Shown here: positions 18,312-27,007 of the stretch, in pieces
Position numbering within the stretch: the first letter of the stretch is position 1
Layout of the letters: each line of letters starts with the position of its first letter
Source: Helicobacter sp.
GTDB lineage: Bacteria > Campylobacterota > Campylobacteria > Campylobacterales > Helicobacteraceae
NCBI RefSeq assembly: GCF_029067145.1
Contig: NZ_JAIEFA010000031.1
Coordinates: 45,796-109,795, forward strand
Reading direction: 5' to 3'
Length of the DNA: 64,000 bases
Position numbers and translations under genes: made by a program
Notes under the pieces: generated by a model
What the model was told of the DNA's origin: nothing
Database searches by the model: none
Seen by the model: only the letters and a program-made list of their open reading frames with translations

Positions 18312-19496
18312 ATGTTTAAAAAACTTTACACAAATAGCCCAACAACTGCGACTTTGGGATTCCATTGCAGCATTTATGTATTAGTCATTTGCGTGCTTTT
18401 CGCTTCACAAAGTTTGTTGGGAGATTACGCCTTAAGAATCTTTAACAATATTCTTATTTTTATCATTCTAGCGGTAAGTTACAATCTGATTAATGGTGTA
18501 ACAGGACAGCTCTCCCTAGAACCAAATGGATTTGTCGCGATTGGTGCATACATCACCGCATTAATGTTGTTGGATTCGGATTTAAAATGGGGAATGTTTC
18601 AGCTAGCAGACCCTCACCCTTTTATCTTAAGTATGTATAGTGAGTTATTGCCTGCTCTGTTTTGCAGTGGAATCGTAGCAGCTATCCTTGCGGTTCTGCT
18701 TTCTTTTCCTGTATTTCGCGTGCGCGGGGATTATTTAGCAATTGTAACGCTTGGCTTTGGTTTTATTATCAAAATCCTAGCAATCAACAATCCAGAATGG
18801 ACGAATGGCGCGATTGGCTTAAACGAGATTCCAAATAATCACGATTCCATTGTCGGCGCGATAGAAAAGCTGCTTTTAAGTCTTAGCGCGAGTGATTCGC
18901 CCTTGCAAGGATTCTTTCACTTTCTTTATATCCACGCCTTTGGCAATGGAGCAAATATCACGGTCTTTTTTTGGAGTGGAATCTTTGCTACTGCTTCGGT
19001 GATTTTAATCCTACAAATCGTCTATTCCAAGTATGGACGCGCAATGAAAGCAGTACGAGACGATGAAGATGCCGCAATTGCAATGGGAATTAATACTTTC
19101 AAAATCAAAACTTTTGCTTTCTCCACAAGTGCATTTTTGGAGGGCATTGGAGGCGGATTAATGGCGGTTTGGCTCACCACGATTGACCCAAAAATCTTTG
19201 GGTTTGAGCTTACATTCCAGCTCTTAATCATCATCGTGCTTGGAGGCTTAGGAAGCACGAGTGGTGCGATTTTGGGTGCGATTTTGGTTATCGGCGGAGG
19301 AGAATGGCTTAGATTTTTAGACCAACCTTTAGTCTTTTTTGGAAAGGATTTTGGCTCTTATCCGGGTCTTAGAATGGTATTTTTCTCGCTCATCTTGCTT
19401 GTGATTATGCTTTTTGCTAGAGAGGGTATTATGGGCAAGCGCGAAGTTTGGGATTTGAATCCTACCAAACTAAGATGGTTTAAAAAGGCACAATAA
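18312..19496 (+). CDS. livM: Branched-chain amino acid ABC transporter permease LivM
   Basis: 394 residues with about ten membrane helices. Visible family motifs are NLINGVTGQLSLEPNGFVAIGAY, FRVRGDYLAIVTLGFG and the coupling helix GRAMKAVRDDEDAAIAMGI. It partners LivH in the inner membrane. The final base overlaps the livG start. Confidence 0.93.
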   Translation: MFKKLYTNSPTTATLGFHCSIYVLVICVLFASQSLLGDYALRIFNNILIFIILAVSYNLINGVTGQLSLEPNGFVAIGAYITALMLLDSDLKWGMFQLADPHPFILSMYSELLPALFCSGIVAAILAVLLSFPVFRVRGDYLAIVTLGFGFIIKILAINNPEWTNGAIGLNEIPNNHDSIVGAIEKLLLSLSASDSPLQGFFHFLYIHAFGNGANITVFFWSGIFATASVILILQIVYSKYGRAMKAVRDDEDAAIAMGINTFKIKTFAFSTSAFLEGIGGGLMAVWLTTIDPKIFGFELTFQLLIIIVLGGLGSTSGAILGAILVIGGGEWLRFLDQPLVFFGKDFGSYPGLRMVFFSLILLVIMLFAREGIMGKREVWDLNPTKLRWFKKAQ

Positions 19497-20269
19497 TGGC
19501 GATTTTAGAATTAGAAAATGTCAGTATTGCCTTTGGGGGATTAAAGGCGATTGATGATGTAAGCTTCAATGTGCAACAAGGGCAAATTTTTGGGCTCATT
19601 GGTCCAAATGGAGCAGGTAAAACAACAATGTTTAACATCATCACTGCAAATTACAAGCCAAACAGCGGAAAAGTGCATTTTTTGGGCAAAAATATCTCCA
19701 AATACAAACCAAATACGATTGTCCATTTAGGAATCGCACGCACTTTTCAAAACATTCGGCTCTTTAACTCTATGAGTGTGTTAGATAATGTGTTAATTGG
19801 CTTGCACAATGAAGCAAAATATAGTTTTTTTGAAGCAGCTTTTCGCGTAGGAAGGTATTTCAAAGAAGAAAAACGCATTAAGGAAAAGGCGCGGTGGATT
19901 TTAGATTATATTGGACTAGGCAACCAATGGAATGCCAATGCAAACGCATTAAGTTATGGCAATAGTCGTAAAGTAGAAATCGCAAGAGCTTTAGCAACCA
20001 ATCCAAAACTTTTGTTGTTAGATGAACCAGCCGCAGGAATGAATCCCAAAGAGACACAAGAGCTTTGCGAATTGATTTTAAAAATGCAAAAAGATTTTGA
20101 TTTAAGCATTTTGCTGATTGAACACGATATGCCCTTTGTCAATCAGCTTTGTGAGCAAGTTTTGGTGCTAGACTATGGCAAAAAACTCTTTAGTGGAACG
20201 CCCAATGAAGCGATTAACAACCAAGAAGTAATTGCGGCTTATCTAGGAGATTTCTATGCTGCAAATTGA
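19496..20269 (+). CDS. livG: Branched-chain amino acid ABC transporter ATPase LivG
   Basis: 257 residues. Walker A is GPNGAGKTT, the Q-loop region is RTFQNIRLF, the signature is LSYGNSRKVEIARAL (here LSYGN in place of LSGGQ, usual for LivG), Walker B is LLLLDEPAAGMNP and the H-loop is IEHDM. It pairs with LivF to power uptake. It overlaps livF by 14 bases. Confidence 0.94.
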   Translation: MAILELENVSIAFGGLKAIDDVSFNVQQGQIFGLIGPNGAGKTTMFNIITANYKPNSGKVHFLGKNISKYKPNTIVHLGIARTFQNIRLFNSMSVLDNVLIGLHNEAKYSFFEAAFRVGRYFKEEKRIKEKARWILDYIGLGNQWNANANALSYGNSRKVEIARALATNPKLLLLDEPAAGMNPKETQELCELILKMQKDFDLSILLIEHDMPFVNQLCEQVLVLDYGKKLFSGTPNEAINNQEVIAAYLGDFYAAN

Positions 20270-20951
20270 GAATCTACAAGTCCATTATGGCTTGATTGCG
20301 GGCTTAAAGGGAATTAACTTCCATATTGAAGAACACGAGATTATTACTTTAATCGGAAGCAATGGTGCAGGCAAAACCTCTACCCTTAATGGAATCGTGC
20401 ATAGCGTCAAAACAAAAGGTAAAGTCCGATTCTTTGGTGCAAATATTTCCAAGATTCCAACACACAAGATTATCCAACGCGGAATCGCACTCGTGCCAGA
20501 GGGTAGGCGCGTTTTTACCAACCTTAGCGTAGATGAAAATTTGCGTATGGGAGCGTATCATAATGATGAAAACTTTGAAGTAATGCGCGAAAAAATGTAT
20601 CGACTTTTCCCGCGCCTAAAAGAACGTCAAAAGCAAATGGCAGGCACAATGAGTGGCGGTGAGCAACAAATGCTCGCCATTGCAAGAGCTTTGATGAGTG
20701 AGCCAAAATTGCTTATGCTTGATGAACCAAGTCTCGGGCTTGCACCCAAAGTCGTAGGGGAGCTTTTTGAGATTCTTTTAAACTTGCGCGAAAATGGCAT
20801 TACGATTCTACTTGTGGAGCAAAATGCCTTTGCCGCACTCAAAGTCGCTAACCGCGCGTATGTGCTAGAAAATGGCAAAATCGTAATGGAGGATTTAGCG
20901 GACAATCTTTTGGAGGACAAGGACATTAAAAAGCGATATTTGGGGGGATAG
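20256..20951 (+). CDS. livF: Branched-chain amino acid ABC transporter ATPase LivF
   Basis: 231 residues. Walker A is GSNGAGKTS, the LivF-specific VPEGRRVFTNLSVDENL follows, the signature is MSGGEQQMLAIARAL, Walker B is LLMLDEPSLGLAP and the H-loop region is VEQN. Last gene of livJHMGF; convergent with rpe. Confidence 0.94.
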   Translation: MLQIENLQVHYGLIAGLKGINFHIEEHEIITLIGSNGAGKTSTLNGIVHSVKTKGKVRFFGANISKIPTHKIIQRGIALVPEGRRVFTNLSVDENLRMGAYHNDENFEVMREKMYRLFPRLKERQKQMAGTMSGGEQQMLAIARALMSEPKLLMLDEPSLGLAPKVVGELFEILLNLRENGITILLVEQNAFAALKVANRAYVLENGKIVMEDLADNLLEDKDIKKRYLGG

Positions 20952-21001
20952 ATTGTGCGTTGCACTCTTACACTTTAGAACAAGTCAAATGGAATCCCAA
21001 C

Positions 21002-21637
21002 TTACCGCAAACTCTCTATGCGCTCCTTATAATTTCCGCTAAAGACATAGCTACCAGCTACAACAATGTCTGCCCCAGCATTTTTAAGAGATTCTATATT
21101 TTTATCACACACACCGCCATCTACTTCAATGAGGCAATTTGGATTGCGCAACTCTATTTTGTCTTTTAAATTTTTAATTTTATCCAGCACATTAGAGATA
21201 AACTTCTGTCCGCCAAAACCGGGATTTACACTCATCAACAAAACCATATCTACAAACTCCAACAAATATTCTATGGAGTCCAAATGGGTATGAGGATTCA
21301 AAACAATTGCGGGTTTAATGCCATATTCGCGGATTTTTTGTGCCAAGCGATTTGCGTGCTTTTCTTCTTCAATGTGAAAAGATAGAAATTCGGGCTTAAA
21401 GGGTGCAAAAAGTTCTACAAAAAAACTATTGTTTTGCACCATTAAATGAATGTCTAGCGGCTTGCTTGCTGCTTTTGCGACAGAATCTACCACCACAGGA
21501 CCAAGCGTCAGATTTGGCACAAAATGCCCGTCCATTACATCAATATGCACGAAATCACAGCCTGCTTCACAAATGGCTTTGATTTCGGATTCTAACTTTC
21601 CAAAATCTGCAGAAAGGATACTTGGCGCAACAAGCAT
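21002..21637 (-). CDS. rpe: Ribulose-phosphate 3-epimerase
   Basis: Interconverts ribulose 5-phosphate and xylulose 5-phosphate in the pentose phosphate pathway. It is a 211-residue TIM barrel with the starting SILSADFGKLESE, metal-binding HIDVMDGHFVPN, HLMV, MSVNPGFGGQKF and the phosphate-binding EVDGGV. It diverges from fbp, so two sugar-phosphate genes share the upstream region. Confidence 0.95.
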   Translation of the reverse strand: MLVAPSILSADFGKLESEIKAICEAGCDFVHIDVMDGHFVPNLTLGPVVVDSVAKAASKPLDIHLMVQNNSFFVELFAPFKPEFLSFHIEEEKHANRLAQKIREYGIKPAIVLNPHTHLDSIEYLLEFVDMVLLMSVNPGFGGQKFISNVLDKIKNLKDKIELRNPNCLIEVDGGVCDKNIESLKNAGADIVVAGSYVFSGNYKERIESLR

Positions 21638-21726
21638 TAAATCTCCTCAAATCAAAATAAGCTAAAATTGTAGCAAAAAACTATAAATATTGCCCTAAAA
21701 TAGCTACCAACCTAACAAAATTAGGC

Positions 21727-21732
21727 TATAAT
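21727..21732 (+). promoter_or_regulatory. -10 element for fbp
   Basis: GGC-TATAAT 29 bases before the fbp ATG, with GGAG at 21752-21755 as ribosome binding site. Confidence 0.55.
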
Positions 21733-21761
21733 ACGCAAATTTGTTATTTTTGGAGATACAA

Positions 21762-22652
21762 ATGAGGACAAACGCAGAATTGATGCGTGATTTAGAATTG
21801 ATTTTTGCACGGATTCAAAGCGCGAGTTTGCCGATTTATGAAACCCTCAAACAAAGTTTAGGGGAATATACACAAAGCACCAATGCGACAGGAGATACGC
21901 AGCTAGAAGCAGACATTCAAGCCGATACGATTCTACAAAATGCTTTCAAAGACTTAGAAATCGTGCAACAAATTTGCAGCGAAGAACAAGAAAATGCAAT
22001 CAAGCTTCACGATGAGGGCATTTACAGCATTGCTTATGACCCTTTAGATGGCTCTTCCTTAATGGGAGCAAATTTGAGCGTGGGAAGTATTTTTGGAATC
22101 TATCAGGGAGATTTCCTACCTCAAAATCTCGTTGCAAGCGCATATATCCTCTATGGTATGGTAGTTGGAATCGGATTTGCCTCTATCCTCAAAGAAGGTG
22201 TAGATTATTTTGTCTATAATGGAAAAACATTTGATTTACAAAGATGCTTTAAACTTTCGCACAAAGGTAAATTAAATGCAACTGGTGGCACACAGAAAAA
22301 TTGGAGTCTTTCGCATAAGGCAAAGATAGAATCCCTCTTTAATGCAGGTTATCGTTTGCGGTATAGTGGCGGAATGGTGCCTGATTTACATCATATTTTG
22401 GTTAAAGGTGGTGGGATTTTCTCTTATCCTAGCACGAGTGATGCACCACAAGGCAAACTTAGAATGCTTTTTGAAGTTTTCCCTTTTGCCTTTATCTTTG
22501 AAAGAGCAGGCGGTGGCGCGGTCTGCGTGAATGAAAATGCACACAATATAACAGAGGTAAAACGTCTTTTGGAACTAACGCCCAAACATTTACACGATAC
22601 AACACCCTGCTTTTTTGGCAGCTTGGAGGAAATAGAATTTGTCAGCAAATGA
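21762..22652 (+). CDS. fbp: Fructose-1,6-bisphosphatase, class I
   Basis: 296 residues. Key gluconeogenic phosphatase. The metal-binding motif is DPLDGSS (YDPLDGSSLMGANLSVGSIFGIY), with SEEQE upstream and the substrate-binding RYSGGMVPDLHHIL near residue 200. I chose the ATG at 21762, which has GGAG 6 bases before it, over an upstream TTG. It is shorter than the E. coli enzyme, as in other Helicobacter. Its end overlaps the cysteine-rich gene. Confidence 0.93.
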   Translation: MRTNAELMRDLELIFARIQSASLPIYETLKQSLGEYTQSTNATGDTQLEADIQADTILQNAFKDLEIVQQICSEEQENAIKLHDEGIYSIAYDPLDGSSLMGANLSVGSIFGIYQGDFLPQNLVASAYILYGMVVGIGFASILKEGVDYFVYNGKTFDLQRCFKLSHKGKLNATGGTQKNWSLSHKAKIESLFNAGYRLRYSGGMVPDLHHILVKGGGIFSYPSTSDAPQGKLRMLFEVFPFAFIFERAGGGAVCVNENAHNITEVKRLLELTPKHLHDTTPCFFGSLEEIEFVSK

Positions 22653-22941
22653 AATAGAATCTGCACTTAAAGAAATAAAAGACTGCCAAACAAACCACAA
22701 TACGACAAGCTGTATGTTTTGCAAAAGCGTGGCGGATTGTGCCAAAAAAAATGATTTTGAGCAAAAAACGCAAGACAATCTCACGCAACAACTTACTGCA
22801 CTTCAATCCTGCCAAAAAAGTAAGGGATTCTCTAGCTGTTTAAATTGCGCAGAATTATTAGAATGCTCCGTGCGAAATGGATATGTAGCCGCAGTTTATT
22901 TGAGTATGAATAGAGGAAATGGAGGCAGCTTTGAGTTCTAA
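22639..22941 (+). CDS. Small protein with two C-x8-C-x2-C-x5-C modules, unknown function
   Basis: 100 residues, soluble. Two tandem copies of the same spacing are seen: CQTNHNTTSCMFCKSVADC and CQKSKGFSSCLNCAELLEC, each followed by a basic residue and an aromatic. Eight cysteines suggest zinc or iron-sulfur binding, or paired disulfides if exported, but there is no signal peptide. The start is TTG with GGAGG 8 bases upstream. It overlaps fbp by 14 bases and metG by 23 and is probably co-translated. I know of no assigned function. Confidence 0.75.
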   Translation: MSANEIESALKEIKDCQTNHNTTSCMFCKSVADCAKKNDFEQKTQDNLTQQLTALQSCQKSKGFSSCLNCAELLECSVRNGYVAAVYLSMNRGNGGSFEF

Positions 22942-24871
22942 ATTTTATATTACATCGCCGATTTATTATGTTAATGATATTCCCCACATTGGACACGCTT
23001 ATACAACCATCATTGTGGATACACTCGCGCGTTTTGCTAGACTTCAAGGCAAAGAAGTCTATTGCCTCACAGGCACAGATGAACACGGACAAAAAATTGA
23101 ACAATCCGCCCAAAAAAAGGGGAGAAGTCCAAAAGAATATGTAGATGAGATTTCGCAAAACTTCAAAAATCTCTGGGACGAATTTGGAATCAGCTATAAC
23201 CATTTTATCCGCACAACAGACGATTACCACATTCAAACTGCACAAGAAGCTTTTTTGAAAATGTTTGAAAAAGGAGATATTTATAAAGGCAAATACGAGG
23301 GACATTATTGCATTTCTTGTGAATCCTTTTTTACAAAATTTCAGCTTGTAGGTGAGAATCGCTGTCCAGATTGTGGCAAAGAAACCACCTTATTGCAAGA
23401 GGAAAGCTATTTCTTTAAGCTTAGTGCGTATCAAGAGAGACTTTTAAGGTTTTATGAGGAGAATCCAAACTTCATCTTGCCGAAATTTCGTCGCAACGAG
23501 GTGATGAACTTTGTAAAAGAAGGGCTAGAGGATTTGTCCATTACACGCACAACTTTTGATTGGGGCATTAAACTCCCTCAAAGCCTCATTCAGCAAGACC
23601 CTAGCAATGCAAAACATGTAATGTATGTATGGCTAGATGCATTAATAAACTATCTAAGCGCACTTGGATTCTATAATGATTTGGAGGATAGAAAAGACTT
23701 TTGGGCGGCAAATTATCATATCGTGGGAAAAGACATTTTGCGATTCCACGCAATTTATTGGCCCGCATTCTTGATGAGCCTAGATTTGCCTCTGCCGCAC
23801 CACATCGCAGCGCACGGCTGGTGGACTAAAGAGGGTGCAAAGATGAGCAAAAGTGTCGGCAATGTCGTCAATCCAAAAGAAGTAGTAGAGGCTTATGGAT
23901 TGGATTGTTTCCGATATTTTGTCTTGCGCGAAGTGTCTTTTGGACAAGATGGGGATTTTTCTCAAAAATCTCTAATAGAGCGAATCAATTCAGATTTAAG
24001 CAATGATTTGGGCAACCTACTCAATCGCCTTTTGGGAATGAGTGCAAAATACTTTGATAATGCTTTACAAGTAGATTTGGAGAATCTCAAAAAAAATTAT
24101 AGCGCGGAGTTTTCTCAAATCAATAAAGTCTTAGAAAGCCTAGAAACCCATATGGACGAAGTGCAAACCAATCGTTACTTAGAAGAAATCTGGACACTCT
24201 TTAGTTTGGGAAATGGAATCATCGCAAAAAAAGAACCTTGGAATCTCATTAAAGCAGGCAAAAACGAAGAAGTAGCAGAACTGCTCGTATTCCTTGCTAA
24301 CTTGTTAATCAAATCCGCACTCTGTCTTTCTCCTGTTATGCCAAAGAGTGCCGAATCTATCCTTAGTGTGTTTGGGTTAAAAGCAGAATCGCAAAATTAT
24401 CAAAAGTTTGTTCTTGAGAAAGGATTGTTGCCACAAATGCAACTTTGTGCGATTCCTGCATTATTCCCAAAAGTAGAAAATATTTTATTAGAAGAAACCA
24501 AAAACTCGCAGAATCCCGCTGCAAACACTCCATTAGAAATCACCAATCCAATTTTAAAAGAGGATTTTTCAAAAATAGAAATCAAGGTAGGCACAATTTT
24601 AAGCGCAGAGGAGTTGCCCAAAAGCGAGAAACTCTTAAAGCTTCAAGTAGATTTAGGTGAAGCGAGAGCGCGTCAGATTCTAGCAGGAATCAAAGCCCAT
24701 TATACACCACAAAGCCTCATAGGCAAACAAGTGTGCGTGCTTGCCAATCTTAAACCTGCAAAATTAATGGGTGAATTAAGTGAGGGAATGATTCTTGCTG
24801 CTAAAGATGAGAAAGGATTAACACTGATTACTCCGCAAAATTCTAAGAAAAATGGGAGTTCAATCAGCTAA
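22919..24871 (+). CDS. metG: Methionyl-tRNA synthetase
   Basis: 650 residues. The class I signature HIGH is in IPHIGHAYTT, KMSKS is in GAKMSKSVGNV, and the zinc knuckle has CISC and CPDC pairs (about residues 127-147). A C-terminal tRNA-binding OB domain (IEIKVGTILSAEELPKSEKLL) supports dimerisation. ATG 22919 overlaps the previous gene; a TTG at 22931 with GGAGG 5 bases upstream is an equally good start and would give 646 residues. Confidence 0.96.
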   Translation: MEAALSSKFYITSPIYYVNDIPHIGHAYTTIIVDTLARFARLQGKEVYCLTGTDEHGQKIEQSAQKKGRSPKEYVDEISQNFKNLWDEFGISYNHFIRTTDDYHIQTAQEAFLKMFEKGDIYKGKYEGHYCISCESFFTKFQLVGENRCPDCGKETTLLQEESYFFKLSAYQERLLRFYEENPNFILPKFRRNEVMNFVKEGLEDLSITRTTFDWGIKLPQSLIQQDPSNAKHVMYVWLDALINYLSALGFYNDLEDRKDFWAANYHIVGKDILRFHAIYWPAFLMSLDLPLPHHIAAHGWWTKEGAKMSKSVGNVVNPKEVVEAYGLDCFRYFVLREVSFGQDGDFSQKSLIERINSDLSNDLGNLLNRLLGMSAKYFDNALQVDLENLKKNYSAEFSQINKVLESLETHMDEVQTNRYLEEIWTLFSLGNGIIAKKEPWNLIKAGKNEEVAELLVFLANLLIKSALCLSPVMPKSAESILSVFGLKAESQNYQKFVLEKGLLPQMQLCAIPALFPKVENILLEETKNSQNPAANTPLEITNPILKEDFSKIEIKVGTILSAEELPKSEKLLKLQVDLGEARARQILAGIKAHYTPQSLIGKQVCVLANLKPAKLMGELSEGMILAAKDEKGLTLITPQNSKKNGSSIS

Positions 24872-24883
24872 GAGGAGCGCGCA

Positions 24884-26008
24884 ATGAAAAGAAAGGAAAT
24901 ACAAATTAGTGTCAATGAAATAGTAGAAATTGCCTTTGGAACTTTATTGAACCAACCAAGTATTTCTTTTTTTAATCAAATCTGTGATGAAGTCAATGAA
25001 ATCAAACAAGGAGATTTATTCGTAGCAAATCATCTTAAAAAATCTCCTCAAGAAGTTCAAAAAGAGATTGAAGAAGCTGTGCAAAGAGGAGCGTTTGGGA
25101 TTCTCTTTAGTGGCAATATTGCGATGAGCGACCCCGAAGTCGCTTGGATTAGTGTAGAGGATTTAGAACAATCCCTAATCCGAATCGCGCGCCATTATTT
25201 GATTGTCGGAAACAAGATTTTATTTCTACTCAATCCTGATGAATATCAAATCGCCTCGCAAATCATTGTGCCTAAGAAAAATTTAGGTTGTTATTGCGGC
25301 TCACTCGTCCAACTTGTGCGTTATATTCTGACAAGTGAAGTAGCCTACATTTTGTATTGTAATGCGCGTTTAAATCTGGATTCTCTGCCCAAAAATCAAC
25401 AAGAAATCAAACTCCTATCCCAAGACAAAATGGAAGATTCCAATTTGCCTTTTGTGATTAATTCCTATTCCCTTTTTAGCATTAAAATCTTTTACAAAAC
25501 TTTGGATTATGAGATTCCTTTGCCTAAACTTTTTATCCAACCTCTTGCACGTGTGGCGCGATTCTGTGAGGAATATTCCTTAGAAGTGCAAATGGGCAAT
25601 CTCAATGGAATCACGAGCTTCAAACCTTTGTATTTAGACGAGCGTGGTTTTATTTCCAAACCCGGAGCTACCAATAAAGTCTTGCTTGCCTGTATGGACG
25701 TCAATCTTTATGAACAATATTTAGCATACTTTACAATGTATGCTAAGTGGGCGCGTTTAATGCTTTTTGTCCCGCAAATTTATCAAGAAATTTATGCTCC
25801 TTATGCAGAAGTGCGTTGCTTTGAAAATCATCAAGAATTGTTTGAGCAATTAATCCACGAAAAATATAATTTTGCGCTTATTTTGGACGTCCCAACAGAA
25901 AAATTTGAGGAGCGATTCGCCCATCGTCCTAACGAACAAAACCTCTTTGAATACGCACATTTGGAGGATATAGAATCGCAAAATTTTGAGGATAAGGAAA
26001 TTAAATGA
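24884..26008 (+). CDS. Mur-ligase-like protein lacking the ATP-binding loop
   Basis: 374 residues. Residues 35-110 match the UDP-substrate-binding N-terminal domain of Mur ligases (QGDLFVANHLK, EAVQRGAFGILFSG, AWISVEDLEQSLIRIARHYL). Where MurE/MurF would have GTNGKT there is only ILFLLNPDEYQIASQII, with no P-loop. The rest has no recognised catalytic motif. It follows metG by 12 bases, as I recall for an H. pylori gene of unknown function. It could bind a muropeptide precursor without ligase activity; that is inference. Confidence 0.7.
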   Translation: MKRKEIQISVNEIVEIAFGTLLNQPSISFFNQICDEVNEIKQGDLFVANHLKKSPQEVQKEIEEAVQRGAFGILFSGNIAMSDPEVAWISVEDLEQSLIRIARHYLIVGNKILFLLNPDEYQIASQIIVPKKNLGCYCGSLVQLVRYILTSEVAYILYCNARLNLDSLPKNQQEIKLLSQDKMEDSNLPFVINSYSLFSIKIFYKTLDYEIPLPKLFIQPLARVARFCEEYSLEVQMGNLNGITSFKPLYLDERGFISKPGATNKVLLACMDVNLYEQYLAYFTMYAKWARLMLFVPQIYQEIYAPYAEVRCFENHQELFEQLIHEKYNFALILDVPTEKFEERFAHRPNEQNLFEYAHLEDIESQNFEDKEIK

Positions 26009-26391
26009 AAATTGCTGTGCCCGTCTATGATGAAAGCTTAAAAATCTTTGGAAATACAGGACATACGCCCTTTTTTGCCGTCTTTGAGCAAAAAGGTGCG
26101 GGAATGTTCAAAAAGATTGATTTATTGGAGTTGCGCGAGAATCCACGCGGCAACAAAGAAGCAAGCGAGGGTTGCTCACATAAAGATGAGGAAATGAGCG
26201 CAGAGGAACGAATAGCACACAAACAAGAACACAATATACTAGGTGAAATCATTAAGGATTGTGCGGTGGTGCTTGTCAAAAAAGCTTGCCCCAATACCGC
26301 ACGCGTTTTTAACGAAAGGGGAATCAAAGTCTGCAAAATGGAATTAAGCTGCCAAAGCGCGCAAGATTCCTTTAAATTTATTAAACTTTAG
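26005..26391 (+). CDS. NifX/NifB C-terminal-like (dinitrogenase Fe-Mo cofactor family) protein
   Basis: 128 residues. The opening IAVPVYDESLKIFGNTGHTPFFAVFE and the mid-protein turn to VVLVKKACPNTARVFNERGIKV match the small ribonuclease-H-like fold of the NifX/NifB-C/MTH1175 family, whose members carry metal clusters. A His/Glu/Cys-rich insertion (residues 55-78) might bind metal. No nitrogenase genes are visible, so a role in nitrogen fixation is not implied. It overlaps the preceding stop by 4 bases. Confidence 0.75.
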   Translation: MKIAVPVYDESLKIFGNTGHTPFFAVFEQKGAGMFKKIDLLELRENPRGNKEASEGCSHKDEEMSAEERIAHKQEHNILGEIIKDCAVVLVKKACPNTARVFNERGIKVCKMELSCQSAQDSFKFIKL

Positions 26392-26406
26392 CTGCAATAA
26401 AAGAGG

Positions 26407-26438
26407 ATATGGAATTTCGCTACTTCGGGATTCCATAT
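26407..26438. terminator. Hairpin after the metG transcription unit
   Basis: ATATGGAAT and ATTCCATAT form a 9-bp stem with a 14-base loop, 16 bases past the NifX-like stop. No T run follows. It lies between convergent units and could serve both. Confidence 0.5.
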
Positions 26439-26466
26439 AATTGAACTTAATAAAATCTTGCGAACA

Positions 26467-26810
26467 TCACACTACTAAGCTAAAACTTACACGAAAAGTG
26501 ATCTGTTGGGATTCTGTCTCCGCAGGAGTTTGAGAGGTTTTTGCTTGCTCGTTATTTTCGCTTTCTTTAGTGTTTTCCTCTCCATTTTCTGCAAGTTTTT
26601 CCTGCATTTCAAGCAAAGGTTTGTTTGGTATTCTAGTGTAATATCTATCACTCTATTACAAGCGTCTGAATACACTACCATTTGTTATTTCCAACTGCAA
26701 ATACCAAGAGTTTTACAAGCGGCATTTTGGTAAATAGATTGATGATTTGTCTGACAACTATTCGTCCAAGAATAATTTGCAAATAAACTTCCTAAAACAA
26801 TTTTTTTCAT
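26467..26810 (-). pseudogene. Decayed gene for an exported or surface protein
   Basis: ATG 26810 has AGGAG at good spacing and starts MKKIVLGSLFA, like a signal peptide that has lost its hydrophobic core. The frame runs through NSCQTNHQSIYQNAACKTL to an in-frame TAA near 26685, resumes as MVVYSDACN, then needs a frameshift near 26655. The shifted frame reads SDRYYTRIPNKPLLEMQEKL and ends in a Glu/Asn-rich region and ITFRVSFSLVV at TGA 26467-26469. At least three lesions make it a pseudogene of about 110 residues. The parent family is unknown. It explains the 616-base gap before recG. Confidence 0.6.
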
Positions 26811-27007
26811 ATTCTACTCCTTATTTATGATTCTAGGATTCTTCAATTATAAAAAAGTAAAATTAATTTTTAACTTAACAGGTAAAAAGAATCTTAAATA
26901 AATACTCTTTTGAGCTTATCTTTAGCCTATTCGTAACACCTCTCTTGTTTGAATCGCTGCAAGGATTTTCTCGCTTTTTATTGAATTTTGCAAAATTATA
27001 GCATATT

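Noticed and set aside
26005..26391. Evidence for nitrogen fixation from the NifX-like protein
   Set aside because: No nif structural or cofactor genes are nearby, and this fold is widespread in organisms that do not fix nitrogen.
26487..26681. A 64-codon minus-strand frame taken as a gene
   Set aside because: It is the wrong-frame middle of the decayed exported-protein gene; the true C-terminus is in another frame.
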